From NCBI RefSeq assembly GCF_016908315.1, contig NZ_JAFBDQ010000011.1, positions 1 to 64,000 of the forward strand: a stretch of DNA of 64,000 nt, written 5' to 3'. Below the pieces are notes generated by a model, which was not told the DNA's origin, did no database searches, and saw nothing but the letters and a program-made list of their open reading frames with translations. Below are positions 54,263-63,020 of the stretch, piece by piece (within the stretch, counting starts at the first letter, position 1; each line of letters begins with the position of its first letter). This stretch comes from Halanaerobacter jeridensis (GTDB lineage: Bacteria > Bacillota > Halanaerobiia > Halobacteroidales > Halobacteroidaceae). Position numbers and translations under genes: made by a program.

Positions 54263-55646
54263 ATGAGTAGGCAGCAACAATCTACAATTTTTAGTAAAAT
54301 AGATAATTTAGATATAAATCATGAGCAAATACGTGATGAAATGGTTAAAGATATTTATGATACAGCAGAAGAAATAGCAGAGAGAAATATTGCTTCCAGT
54401 GAGGTTGAAAAAGAAAGTTGGGGAGAAAAGTTTGATACTCTTTTGACTTCTAAGTGCTTAGGATTTCCAATGATGCTCTTGATGTTAGGGATAGTATTTT
54501 GGGTTACTATTGTAGGGGCTAATTATCCTTCGGCTATGTTGGCTAAGTTTTTATTTTGGATAGAAGGACATTTGAGTAACTTGTTTGTAGCACTTCAAGC
54601 TCCAGAATGGCTGCATGGGATGTTAATTAAAGGTGTGTATCGAACTTTAGCTTGGGTAATATCTGTTATGCTACCGCCGATGGCTATTTTTTTTCCTATT
54701 TTTACTTTGTTAGAAGATTTGGGTTTATTACCACGGGTAGCATTTAATCTTGATAATTTCTTTAAAAAAGCGGGGGGCCAATGGTAAACAGTCGCTGACA
54801 ATGAGTATGGGGTTTGGCTGTAATGCAGCCGGAGTAATTGCTGCTCGGATAATTGAATCACCGCGGGAAAAATTGATTGCTATTTTAACTAATAATTTTG
54901 TGCCGTGTAATGGGCGGTTTCCGACTTTGATTATCTTAGCAAGTCTTTTTATGGGGAGTATCTTAGGTGGAGTCTATAATTCTTTCATCGCTGCAGCAGT
55001 AGTAGTTGCTTTAGTTTTAGTGGGGATAGCTGTTACTTTATTTATCTCTTGGTTACTATCTAAAACTTTATTAAAGGGAGTGCCTTCTTCATTTTCTTTA
55101 GAATTGCCACCTTACCGGAAACCCAAAATCAAAGAAGTATTACTTCGTTCTTTTATTGATCATACATTGTTTGTATTATGGCGGGCAATAGTTGTAGCAG
55201 CTCCAGCTGGTTTAATAGTCTGGATTTTTGCCAATATGAGTATTGGTGAGTTAAGTTTGATTCAGTATGTAGCTAATATTTTAGATCCTTTTGCTCTTTT
55301 AATTGGCCTAGATGGAATTATTTTATTAGCGTTTATTCTGGGACTGCCGGCTAATGAAATTGTGCTACCGATATTAGTAATGAGTTACTTATCGGCAGGA
55401 GCAATGTTAGAACCAAGTAGCAGTGAATCGCTTAAAACTATTTTAGTAGATAATGGTTGGACTTGGGTTACTGCTCTTTCAACAATGCTATTTTCTCTAT
55501 TACATTTTCCTTGTGGTACAACATTATTAACGATAAAAAAAGAAACTGATAGTTTAAAATGGACTATTTTTGCTGGATTAATGCCTTTAGCAGTAGCTGT
55601 AGTAGTTTGCTTTTTATTTACCCAAAGTATTAATTTGTTTTTTTAG
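54263..55646 (+). pseudogene. feoB: FeoB membrane part, interrupted by a frameshift in a G tract
   Basis: The first frame gives 174 residues ending AFNLDNFFKKAGGQW; the second frame resumes GANGKQSLTMSMGFGCNAAGV, which is exactly the next FeoB segment, and runs to 55646. Together they contain the Gate motifs and about eight transmembrane segments of a roughly 460-residue permease. The break is at AAAAAAGCGGGGGGCC: removing one G from the G6 tract (54772-54777) joins the frames. Possible explanations are a real frameshift mutation, phase variation, ribosomal slippage or a base-calling error in the homopolymer. I call it disrupted but consider that it may be functional. Confidence 0.8.
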
Positions 55647-55751
55647 AATATATTATTAAAAGGAGTCATAAATAATCTTAAGAAATTTTAAATTATTCCG
55701 CCACAACTATTTGCCGTTAACTATGAATGATTGCTAGTTTTATTTGATTTG

Positions 55752-55781
55752 CTAGTCCTTAGATAAGGGGCTAGTTTTTTT
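55752..55781 (+). terminator. Terminator after feoB
   Basis: CTAGTCCTT and AAGGGGCTAG form a stem with a bulged G and T-G pair, followed by seven T. It overlaps the last codons of the opposing dtxR-family gene. Confidence 0.75.
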
Positions 55782-56183
55782 ATTTTTAAATTCAAGTAAT
55801 TTTTGTTGTAATTGGGGATATCGTTTAAAAAAGGCAACTAATATAGTAATGGCTTCTACTGTTGTATCTGATAAATAATGTTCCATAGCTTCTGCTTCAT
55901 TTTCTTTATTACAATTACTATTAATTACAGCTAGAAATTCTTGCAGAGTCCGATTTCTAGTGACAAGAAATTTGCCTAGATGTTTTCCTTGAGAAGTTAA
56001 TTCAATATTCTTATAGCGTTCATACTGCAAATAGCCTTTCTGACTTAGTTTCTTAACTGCTTTAGTAACTGAAGGCAAAGATACATTTAGCTTTTGAGCA
56101 ATATCAGTGGTTCTAACGACTTGCTGTTGACTTGCAAAGCGATAAATTTCTTCTAAATAATCTTCTAAACTAGGGGACAACAT
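55752..56183 (-). CDS. DtxR/MntR-family metal-dependent repressor
   Basis: The 143-residue protein has the DtxR winged helix: SLEDYLEEIYRF, then VRTTDIAQKLNVSLPSVTKAVKKLSQKGYLQYERYKNIELT. A dimerisation and metal-binding part follows (EAEAMEHYLSDTTVEAI). There is no SH3-like third domain, so it is of the short MntR/IdeR-like kind. It likely senses iron or manganese and controls feoAB, opposite to it, and perhaps itself. Its ribosome binding site AGGAG touches the end of a MITE-like element. Confidence 0.9.
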   Translation of the reverse strand: MLSPSLEDYLEEIYRFASQQQVVRTTDIAQKLNVSLPSVTKAVKKLSQKGYLQYERYKNIELTSQGKHLGKFLVTRNRTLQEFLAVINSNCNKENEAEAMEHYLSDTTVEAITILVAFFKRYPQLQQKLLEFKNKKTSPLSKD

Positions 56184-56197
56184 ATTTTATTACTCCT

Positions 56198-56413
56198 TAT
56201 CTATATAAAGTGGCACTATCGTGCCACTAGCTAGTAGATAAAAGCTAGTAGCTAGTAGTAAATTCAAAACCAAAAAACAGTTCATAGCTAGAAATTATTG
56301 AATACTAGGTTAATGTTTTAGGTTTTGAATTTGCTTTTATTTTTTAACTACTAGCTCCTAGCTATTTACTTCTAACTATAAAGTTTCACTTTTAGTGAAA
56401 CTTTATATAGATA
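56198..56413. mobile_element. MITE-like element M1
   Basis: A 216-bp noncoding element with perfect 14-bp inverted ends TATCTATATAAAGT and ACTTTATATAGATA. Each end has an internal palindrome: AGTGGCAC-TATC-GTGCCACT on the left and AAGTTTCAC-TTTTA-GTGAAACTT on the right. The interior holds TAGCTAGTAG repeats. It occupies most of the 341-bp gap between the dtxR-family gene and the ZIP gene. Target-site duplication is not clear. Confidence 0.8.
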
Positions 56414-56524
56414 TTTATTCTTTATGGGATTAATTAAGAACAGGGAAATATTAAAAAATCTTTATTTGAAAATAAAAGTATGTTATTATAAATAGTAATG
56501 ATAATTAATAAAGAGGTGAAATTT

Positions 56525-57337
56525 ATGAGTAATTTAGTGATAGCATTTTTATTAACTCTATTTGCTGGTCTATCTACAGGAATAGGAAGTGCAATAGCTT
56601 TTTATAGTAAACGAACTAATACTTCATTTTTAGCTACAGCCTTAGGATTTTCAGCAGGAGTTATGATTTATGTTTCTTTTGTAGAGATTATAGTTAAAGC
56701 ACGAGAATCTTTAACTGCTGCTCTGGGAGCAGGGTTAGGAGAGTGGATTACTGTCGCTTCATTTTTTGGGGGAGTTATCTTTATTGCAGTTATTGATAAG
56801 TTAGTACCAGAATTCGAAAATCCTCATGAAGCTAGAGATAAATCAGAATTAGAAGAGTTACATAATGAAGAAGTAATTGAAGATAAATCTCAACTATTAA
56901 GAATGGGTATGTTTTCTGCTTTAGCAATTGCTATTCATAACTTTCCAGAGGGATTAGCTACTTTTGCTTCAGCTTTAAGAGATCCGACAGTGGGGCTATC
57001 AATTGCAATTGCGATTGCAATTCACAATATTCCAGAAGGTATCTCAGTTTCAGTACCTATCTTTCATGCAACTGGAAATAGAAAAAAAGCATTTTTATAT
57101 TCTATGCTTTCAGGTTTAGCAGAACCATTAGGAGCATTAGTAGGATATTTTATTTTTCGAACTGTATTTAATGATTTAACTTTTGGAATTTTATTTGCTA
57201 GTGTAGCAGGAATTATGGTCTTTATTTCTATTGATGAATTATTACCTACATCGAGGAAATATGGGAAAGGACACCAAGTTATTTATGGTTTTATAGCTGG
57301 AATGGGAGTTATGGCACTTAGTTTATTGTTATTTTAA
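56525..57337 (+). CDS. ZIP-family metal transporter (ZupT-like)
   Basis: The 270-residue membrane protein has eight hydrophobic segments and a hydrophilic, acidic loop ([20 protein letters not shown]) between the third and fourth. Metal-binding motifs are [18 protein letters not shown] and [17 protein letters not shown], matching ZupT. It would import zinc, iron or manganese. The start is behind AAAGAGGTGAAATTT. Proximity to the DtxR-type regulator and feo genes suggests a shared metal regulon. Confidence 0.92.
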   Translation: MSNLVIAFLLTLFAGLSTGIGSAIAFYSKRTNTSFLATALGFSAGVMIYVSFVEIIVKARESLTAALGAGLGEWITVASFFGGVIFIAVIDKLVPEFENPHEARDKSELEELHNEEVIEDKSQLLRMGMFSALAIAIHNFPEGLATFASALRDPTVGLSIAIAIAIHNIPEGISVSVPIFHATGNRKKAFLYSMLSGLAEPLGALVGYFIFRTVFNDLTFGILFASVAGIMVFISIDELLPTSRKYGKGHQVIYGFIAGMGVMALSLLLF

Positions 57338-57356
57338 ATGATGATTGCTCTAAAGT

Positions 57357-57390
57357 AAGGAACCTGCTTCACGGCAGGTTCCTTTGTGAT
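57357..57390 (+). terminator. Terminator after the ZIP gene
   Basis: AAGGAACCTGC and GCAGGTTCCTT form an 11-bp stem with a TTCACG loop, followed by TGTGATT rather than a long T run. Confidence 0.75.
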
Positions 57391-57431
57391 TAAAGTGTTT
57401 ATTAGTTACTAAATAGGTTTATCCTATTTTA

Positions 57432-58277
57432 TCAATTATAAAAAAATAATGCTACTGTACCTGGTCCAGCATGACTACCGATGGCAGCCCCTATTTTTGT
57501 AATAATAATATCTTCAACTTGAAATTCATCTTTGATTTTTTGCTCCAAAGTTTGAGCTAGTTCTTGATTTTGAGCGTGGCTAATACCAATTACTTGCTCT
57601 GATAAATCATTACCTCGCTCTTTCATCTTTTTAATCATGAAGCGAATAAATTTTCTCTTTCCGCGCACCTTACTAAGTGAAACTATCTTGCCTTTTGGAG
57701 TTATTTCAGCAATTGGCGTAATACTCAATAATTTTCCGATAAAGGCTTTAGTAGAGGAAATGCGGCCGCCTTGTTTAAGCATCTTTAATGAACCTACGGC
57801 AAAAATATGTTCAATAGTAGTTATTAAATTATTGATAGAATTAATAATTTCTTTTTTCCTCTTTCCTTCTTGTGCCAATTTAGCTGCTTTGATAGCTATC
57901 AGCCCTTGGCCCAATGAAGCAGCTTTAGAATCAATAATAGTTAAGTTATCTGAGTCAATCTTTTTTTGAGCCATCACTGCTGATTCATAGATTCCACTTA
58001 GCTGTGATGAAAAACTAATATAAATTACCTCTTCATATTTTTCAAGCAAATCTGAAAAAATATCATTAAATTGATGAGGTGTGATTCTAGAAGTAGTTGG
58101 TTTGTCAGAAACATCGTCTAATTTCTGATAAAACTCATCCGGAGTAATATCAACGGAATCTTTATATTGTTGATTATTTATTTCAACCGGAATAGGAATT
58201 AATTCAATATTATAGTGTTTAATTAATTCTGTGCTTAAATCTGCTCCACTATCAGTTACAATTTTGATAGAGTTCAT
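57432..58277 (-). CDS. DegV family fatty-acid-binding protein
   Basis: The 281-residue protein has DegV hallmarks: IVTDSGADLSTELIKHYNIELIPIPV, then TSRITPHQFNDIF, YISFSSQLSGIYESA and the C-terminal SHAGPGTVALFFY. DegV/FakB proteins bind a fatty acid for phosphorylation by a DhaK-like kinase such as FakA. No kinase gene is near. The ATG follows TAGGAGGAGAGATTTT. Confidence 0.93.
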   Translation of the reverse strand: MNSIKIVTDSGADLSTELIKHYNIELIPIPVEINNQQYKDSVDITPDEFYQKLDDVSDKPTTSRITPHQFNDIFSDLLEKYEEVIYISFSSQLSGIYESAVMAQKKIDSDNLTIIDSKAASLGQGLIAIKAAKLAQEGKRKKEIINSINNLITTIEHIFAVGSLKMLKQGGRISSTKAFIGKLLSITPIAEITPKGKIVSLSKVRGKRKFIRFMIKKMKERGNDLSEQVIGISHAQNQELAQTLEQKIKDEFQVEDIIITKIGAAIGSHAGPGTVALFFYN

Positions 58278-58346
58278 AAAATCTCTCCTCCTAATATAGT
58301 ATCCAATTAATAGTAATTCTAGAGGAAAAGATATTATCCTGCACTT

Positions 58347-58777
58347 AATCTATATAAAGTTTCACTGAAAGTGAAACTTTATAGCTAGAAGTAAATAGCT
58401 AGGAGCTAGTAGTTAAAAACATAAAATCAAAAGCAAGAGGCACAATCAAAAAATAAGCAACCTCAAAATGGTATATCCCTGCTCCCACACTTAAAGTAAG
58501 ACTGCCTTGGATTGAGATAAAATTGTTTCGCAGCGTCTTTAAATCTAGTTTTTCAATGAGTCTTAATGAGGTATAATAAGCTGTAATTTTGAAAGTTTAA
58601 TTTCTAATTTAATTCGTCCCTCATAACAATCACGTCCTGTGATATTCGGGACATTAAAACTTCCTGTTCGTCAAAACTAAATCATTTTTTATTATACGAA
58701 TTTAGACGAATCAAACTAGATTTAGGAGCGAAGAAACCATTTTTATCTCAATCCGAAAGCTACACTTTATATAGATT
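58347..58777. mobile_element. Composite MITE-like element M2 with a structured core
   Basis: AATCTATATAAAGT (58347-58360) and ACTTTATATAGATT (58764-58777) are perfect inverted ends. The left arm, to about 58425, nearly equals the inverted right arm of M1. The core from 58476 shares motifs and long helices with the element at 63011. The right end supplies the stop codon of the permease gene at 58776. It fills the 498-bp gap. Confidence 0.75.
58476..58760 (+). ncRNA. Conserved structured core, copy 1
   Basis: Helix A pairs GGATTGAGATAAAA (58509-58522) with TTTTATCTCAATCC (58741-58754). Helix B pairs AAATCTAGTTT (58541-58551) with AAACTAGATTT (58713-58723). Conserved unpaired blocks are AATGAGTCTTAATGA (58555-58569), TTTAGACGAATCA (58701-58713) and CGAAGAAA (58729-58736). 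A variable arm is closed by GTATAATAA/TTATTATAC. Strand and transcription are unknown. Confidence 0.6.
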
Positions 58778-59300
58778 ATTTTTGTTTTGGTAGTTTATAC
58801 TCTATTCCTTCAAAATAATTACCTAATAAAACTGAACTAATAATGACTAAAGGTAGTGAAACTCCTAATCTAATCAAGGTAAATTTAAGACCTAAAATTG
58901 AAGCTTCTATAATACTCATCGGAATCATGACTAAAGAAGCTGAAGTTACATAAGCAAAGATTGATTTATACTGTGCTCCTTTATGATATAATTCATTACC
59001 AACAGGGAAGGCTACAAAAGTACCTCCGACTGTGGTAGCAGCAAGTAAAATTGACCAAAAGTATTTTTCTATGCCTGAACTGTGACCAAAATTGTCTTCT
59101 ATAGTCTCTCTTTTAACCCAGACATTGAATAGTCCAATTAATATGAAAGCTGGAGGTAGTAATTTAATCATATCCCAGGCAAAGATTTTAAAATTACCCC
59201 ACATCTTAAGTCCAATTGAAATATCCAAAATAAAAGAACTAGCAATAAATAGAGTAAAGATTATAAAGACTCCTAAATTAATTTTATTTTTATTAGTCAT
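58776..59300 (-). CDS. Permease, second half (ArsP/DUF318-like)
   Basis: The 174-residue membrane protein has four to five transmembrane segments, including GVFIIFTLFIASSFILD and LLAATTVGGTFVAFPVGNELYHKG. It resembles one half of the DUF318/ArsP permease family, the other half being the next gene upstream. Together they would make one full transporter, perhaps for an organo-metalloid or sulfur compound. It starts two bases beyond the stop of the first half. The stop codon lies in the inverted end of element M2. Confidence 0.7.
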   Translation of the reverse strand: MTNKNKINLGVFIIFTLFIASSFILDISIGLKMWGNFKIFAWDMIKLLPPAFILIGLFNVWVKRETIEDNFGHSSGIEKYFWSILLAATTVGGTFVAFPVGNELYHKGAQYKSIFAYVTSASLVMIPMSIIEASILGLKFTLIRLGVSLPLVIISSVLLGNYFEGIEYKLPKQK

Positions 59301-59302
59301 TT

Positions 59303-59782
59303 TTAAAGAACCTCCCCATAAAATAGTCCCATAGCTATAGCAATTATAGCAGCGATAATAAAACTAGCTACATTTCTGATAATAGTTGCTTTATGTCCAT
59401 AGTATTCTTTCTCAACAGGATAAGTAGCTACGCCAACCATCATAAGAGTGGTTACGAAAGCAGCTACTACCATGTAACTAACACCTTTCTCTACTAAAAT
59501 TCCAGCTAAAGGATAAGAAATGAAACCAGGCATCATTGTTACTGAACCTAAGATTAATCCTGAAAGCAATCCTAACCATTGCGAATTTCCTCCTAAATAG
59601 TAGACAATAGTATCTTCAGAAATCAATAATACAATCGAAATTATAATTAGAATTTTGATATAGCCAGGTAATATTTTACTGAATTTTTTCCAAGCGACCT
59701 TTAATGCTTTAATGGTTTTTTTATAGTCAAAAATTGTTGATAAAACTAATGCTATGCCAGCTGTTAAATAAAGAAATTTCAT
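59303..59782 (-). CDS. Permease, first half (ArsP/DUF318-like)
   Basis: The 159-residue protein has four transmembrane segments with the repeated family motif GSVTMMPGFISYPLAGILVEKGVSY near residue 80. Equivalent G-x-x-x-P elements in the partner gene suggest the halves arose by internal duplication. The start is behind AAGGAGGAGATAATT. The promoter and operator just upstream indicate control by a CsoR/CstR-type repressor. Confidence 0.7.
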   Translation of the reverse strand: MKFLYLTAGIALVLSTIFDYKKTIKALKVAWKKFSKILPGYIKILIIISIVLLISEDTIVYYLGGNSQWLGLLSGLILGSVTMMPGFISYPLAGILVEKGVSYMVVAAFVTTLMMVGVATYPVEKEYYGHKATIIRNVASFIIAAIIAIAMGLFYGEVL

Positions 59783-59808
59783 AATTATCTCCTCCTTGCA
59801 TTATACCC

Positions 59809-59829
59809 CCTAGGGGTATTCTTTAATTA
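59809..59829 (-). promoter_or_regulatory. CsoR/CstR/RcnR-type operator overlapping a -10 box
   Basis: ATACCCC-CTA-GGGGTAT (59813-59829) is a 7-3-7 palindrome of the kind bound by the DUF156 family. On the minus strand the -10 box TATAAT (59814-59809) overlaps its downstream edge, 26 bp before the permease start. Binding would block the polymerase. No DUF156 gene lies in the window. Confidence 0.75.
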
Positions 59830-59912
59830 AATTATATTGTATATTTACGATATTGTCAAGTGAATCATTTTTTAAATAGTCTATCTAGAAATTTAGTACT
59901 CCAATTTTTTAG

Positions 59913-59942
59913 TTGTAGAAAAATTTAAAAGTATGATATACT
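59913..59942 (+). promoter_or_regulatory. Promoter of the two-component system
   Basis: TTGTAG and TATACT are 18 bp apart, 67 bp before the response regulator start. Confidence 0.6.
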
Positions 59943-60008
59943 ACAAGTAAAAGAATTTACACAATATAAAGAGTGAACTTCATTTCATTACTTTTTAGGA
60001 GGAAAAAT

Positions 60009-60695
60009 ATGGCTAGTAGAAAAGTATTGATTATAGATGATGATCAAAATATTTGTAAAATTTTAAAAGAATATTTAGTCTATGAAGACTTTGATGTTGT
60101 AACAGCTAATAGTGGGCAAGATGGATTAAAGAAAATTGAATCCGAAGTACCTGATTTAATTATTTTAGATATTATGTTACCAGAGATGGATGGATGGGAA
60201 ATTTGCCAAGAATTAAGACCAGAAAATGATATACCAATTATTATGCTGAGTGCTAAAACTAAAGATACAGATAAGATTATGGGCTTGGAGTTAGGAGCAG
60301 ATGATTATGTAACTAAACCCTTTAGTCCTAAAGAAGTTGTATCGCGAGTTAAAGCTGTTTTAAGGCGTAGTAGTTCAGAAGAAAAAGAGAGTAGTGAGCA
60401 AAAAATATTAAGTTTTCCAGAATTAGAGATAAGTAAAAGTTATAGAAGTGTAGAAGTTAAAGGAGAAGAAATTTCTCTAACTCCTAAAGAATTTGATTTA
60501 CTATTAACACTTGCTTCATCTCCACGGCAGGTCTTTTCCCGTGAAAAATTATTAAATAAAGTGTGGGGTTATGATTATTATGGTGATGATCGGACAGTAG
60601 ATACTCACATTAAATCACTGCGTCAAAAGTTGGGAGATCCTGTAAGGAATTATATTGAGACAGTGTGGGGGGTAGGCTATAAATTTGAAGTTTAA
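60009..60695 (+). CDS. Response regulator, OmpR/PhoB family
   Basis: The 228-residue regulator has a receiver domain with acidic residues in IIDDDQNICK, phosphorylated Asp in DLIILDIMLPEMDGWEI and lysine in YVTKPFSPKEV. The winged-helix DNA-binding domain contains ISLTPKEFDLLLTLASSPRQVFSREKLLNKVWG and DRTVDTHIKSLRQKLG. The start is the ATG behind TTTTAGGAGGAAAAAT, not the longer upstream frame. Its end overlaps the kinase gene by 11 bp. Confidence 0.95.
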   Translation: MASRKVLIIDDDQNICKILKEYLVYEDFDVVTANSGQDGLKKIESEVPDLIILDIMLPEMDGWEICQELRPENDIPIIMLSAKTKDTDKIMGLELGADDYVTKPFSPKEVVSRVKAVLRRSSSEEKESSEQKILSFPELEISKSYRSVEVKGEEISLTPKEFDLLLTLASSPRQVFSREKLLNKVWGYDYYGDDRTVDTHIKSLRQKLGDPVRNYIETVWGVGYKFEV

Positions 60696-62478
60696 CTTAG
60701 GAGATAATGTGCTATTTAATCGATTATTATTTAGGTTTTTAGCGATTGTGTTAATTATTGTAATCATTTCTGGCTTTGCAATAACGTACTTTGTTAAGAA
60801 TTTTTATTTTAAAGAGAAGACTCAAGAAATAATTAATGAGAGCCAGGTTTTAGCTCGTTCTTTAGCTCAAGCTTTGGCCCAAGGTGATCTAAAGACAACC
60901 CAGAAATGGATTAAATTAATAGCCGAATTGAATTCAGGTCATGCCTGGTTAGTAACTAATAATGGTTATGTTATCTTATCTGACCCTTCTAGTTCAATTT
61001 CAAAAGAAGAACAGATAACTTCTTTTGAAGTAGAAAAAGTATTAAATGGCTATACAATTTCTAAACGAGTAGAAAGCTCCCGTTTTGATGAAGCAATGAT
61101 GTTAGTAGGGTTACCAATGAATTATTCAGGTTCTAATAAAGTAGAAGCTGGGTTATTAATTTTTAGCTCTGTTTCAGGAATTAATTCGACCATTGCTCAA
61201 ATTCAAAAAATAATGGCTTATTCTTTATTATTAGCAATTATATTAGCGTTAATAGTTTCTTATACCTGGGCCAAAGATCTTTCAAGTAAGTTAAAAAAGA
61301 TGAGTGATATTGCTATACAGATGAGTGAAGGTAATTTTGATAAACGAATTAATATAGAAGATGACAGTGAAATAGGTAGTTTATCTGAAAGTATGAATTA
61401 TTTAGCTAAAAAGTTGAAAGTGACTATTGATGACTTAACCCAAGAACGTAATAAATTAAAATATGTTTTAACAGGTATGGAAGAAGGAGTCTTAGTAGTT
61501 GATGAAGAAGAAAAAATTATTTTATTTAATCAATCCTTACAAAATCTTTTAAATTTAGAAAATAACTTAAGTGAAAAGAAATTGACAGCAGCAGTGCCAA
61601 ATCAAGAAATTAAAGATGGATTTAAAAAAGTACTACAGACAGGAGAAGCAGAACATGGTGAATTTACTGTAACTAATAATGGTTTAGAGCGTCGAATACT
61701 AATTAATTATGCTCCAATCTATTTAGATAATGATCAATTATGGGCAGTAGTAGCTTTATTCAATGATATCAGCGAAAGATGGAGATTTGAAAAACTGCAG
61801 CAAAATTTTGTGGCTAATGTGTCTCATGAGTTAAAATCTCCTTTATCTTCGATTAAAGGTTCGGCTGAAGTTTTAGTAGATGGAGTTGTTCAAGATAAAG
61901 AAAGAGAAGATGAATATTTAGATATAATTTTAGATGAAACAGAACGCTTATCAAATATGGTAGAAGAAATTCTTGATTTAGCAGAGTTAAATACTAATGG
62001 AGTTAATTTAAATAGAGAAGAAGTAAGTTTAAAGGGATTTTTAATTGAAGTAAAAAATATTTTCACTAAGCAGTTTTCGAAAGAAGATGAACGGTTGAAT
62101 TTGGAATTTTTAAGTACTGATTTTAATTATAGTTTAGACCGCGAAAAGATTAAACAAGTACTATTGAATCTATTAGATAATGCCTATAAGTATTCACCAC
62201 CAGATACTTTGGTGACGTTAGGGGTTACTGAAGAGAGTGATAGCATTAAAATTTGGGTTAGTGATGAAGGTCCTGGGATTCCTCAAGATGAATTGCAGGA
62301 TATTTGGAAGAGATTTTATAAAGTCGATAAAGCAAGAACTCCCGGCAAGAAAAAAGGAAGTGGTTTGGGATTGTCAATTGTTAAACAGATTATAGAGCAG
62401 CATCAAGGAAAAGTATTTGTTAATAGTCAGTTAGGTGAAGGATCTACCTTTGGGTTTTATTTACCAAAAAAATATTAA
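60685..62478 (+). CDS. Sensor histidine kinase, PhoR/WalK-like
   Basis: The 597-residue kinase has an N-terminal transmembrane segment (FLAIVLIIVIISGFAITYFV), an extracytoplasmic sensor domain of about 140 residues, a second membrane segment (SLLLAIILALIVSYTWA) and a HAMP domain. A PAS domain (LTGMEEGVLVVDEEEKIILFNQSL) follows. The H box is FVANVSHELKSPLSSIKGS, and N, G1 and G2 boxes are LLDNAYKYS, SDEGPGIP and KGSGLGLSI. It phosphorylates the overlapping response regulator. TTG is the likely start. The signal is unknown; phosphate or wall stress are typical for relatives. Confidence 0.95.
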   Translation: MKFNLGDNVLFNRLLFRFLAIVLIIVIISGFAITYFVKNFYFKEKTQEIINESQVLARSLAQALAQGDLKTTQKWIKLIAELNSGHAWLVTNNGYVILSDPSSSISKEEQITSFEVEKVLNGYTISKRVESSRFDEAMMLVGLPMNYSGSNKVEAGLLIFSSVSGINSTIAQIQKIMAYSLLLAIILALIVSYTWAKDLSSKLKKMSDIAIQMSEGNFDKRINIEDDSEIGSLSESMNYLAKKLKVTIDDLTQERNKLKYVLTGMEEGVLVVDEEEKIILFNQSLQNLLNLENNLSEKKLTAAVPNQEIKDGFKKVLQTGEAEHGEFTVTNNGLERRILINYAPIYLDNDQLWAVVALFNDISERWRFEKLQQNFVANVSHELKSPLSSIKGSAEVLVDGVVQDKEREDEYLDIILDETERLSNMVEEILDLAELNTNGVNLNREEVSLKGFLIEVKNIFTKQFSKEDERLNLEFLSTDFNYSLDREKIKQVLLNLLDNAYKYSPPDTLVTLGVTEESDSIKIWVSDEGPGIPQDELQDIWKRFYKVDKARTPGKKKGSGLGLSIVKQIIEQHQGKVFVNSQLGEGSTFGFYLPKKY

Positions 62479-62486
62479 TTTTTGCC

Positions 62487-62520
62487 ACCGCCAGTTTTAA
62501 TTAAAACTGGCGGTTTTCTT
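62487..62520 (+). terminator. Terminator after the sensor kinase
   Basis: ACCGCCAGTTTTAA and TTAAAACTGGCGGT form a perfect 14-bp inverted repeat followed by TTTCTT. Confidence 0.9.
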
Positions 62521-62675
62521 ATAATAAAAACAGAATTCTCCTTCCATTATATGTAAATCTATAGTATAATTTAATTGTAAGTATTTTACATTAAATTATA
62601 TATTAACGATTATTGTAATTAAATAATACAGTTAGTAATAGGTTTAATATTAAAATTATAGGGGAGGAGATTGAA

Positions 62676-63020
62676 CTGAATTTTTCAAGTTCTCAGCAAA
62701 AGACAATCGTTTTTTTGTTAGGAGCAGTAGCATTAAGTTTGGGAACTGATTTTTTTATCTTAATTACACGATTGAAGAGTTATTTACCTGTATCTATTTT
62801 AGCATCATTAATTTTTTTCGGCACCACAGGAATTATAATTGGTTATAATTTTAAAAATAAATTACCGTGGGGATTAATTATATTAGTAGGAATTATTAGA
62901 TTATTAGCTGGAACAGGAATCCATGGGCTTAACATTTATGAAGCATTAATTAGTTTAGCTATTTTAGCTGTATTTATCGATTTAGGAATCAGCTTTAAAA
63001 TACCGCAAAATTATAGCTAG
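62676..63020 (+). CDS. Small membrane protein with probable CTG start
   Basis: The 114-residue protein has about four hydrophobic segments (IVFLLGAVALSLGTDFFILI; SILASLIFFGTTGIIIGYN; GLIILVGIIRLLAGTGI; LISLAILAVFIDLGI). Function is unknown. The excellent site GGGGAGGAG (62661-62669) has no in-frame ATG, GTG or TTG at the proper distance, but a CTG at 62676 lies six bases behind it. The next candidate, TTG at 62715, is 45 bases away and would remove part of the first membrane segment. The stop codon lies in the left edge of a MITE-like element. Confidence 0.6.
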   Translation: MNFSSSQQKTIVFLLGAVALSLGTDFFILITRLKSYLPVSILASLIFFGTTGIIIGYNFKNKLPWGLIILVGIIRLLAGTGIHGLNIYEALISLAILAVFIDLGISFKIPQNYS

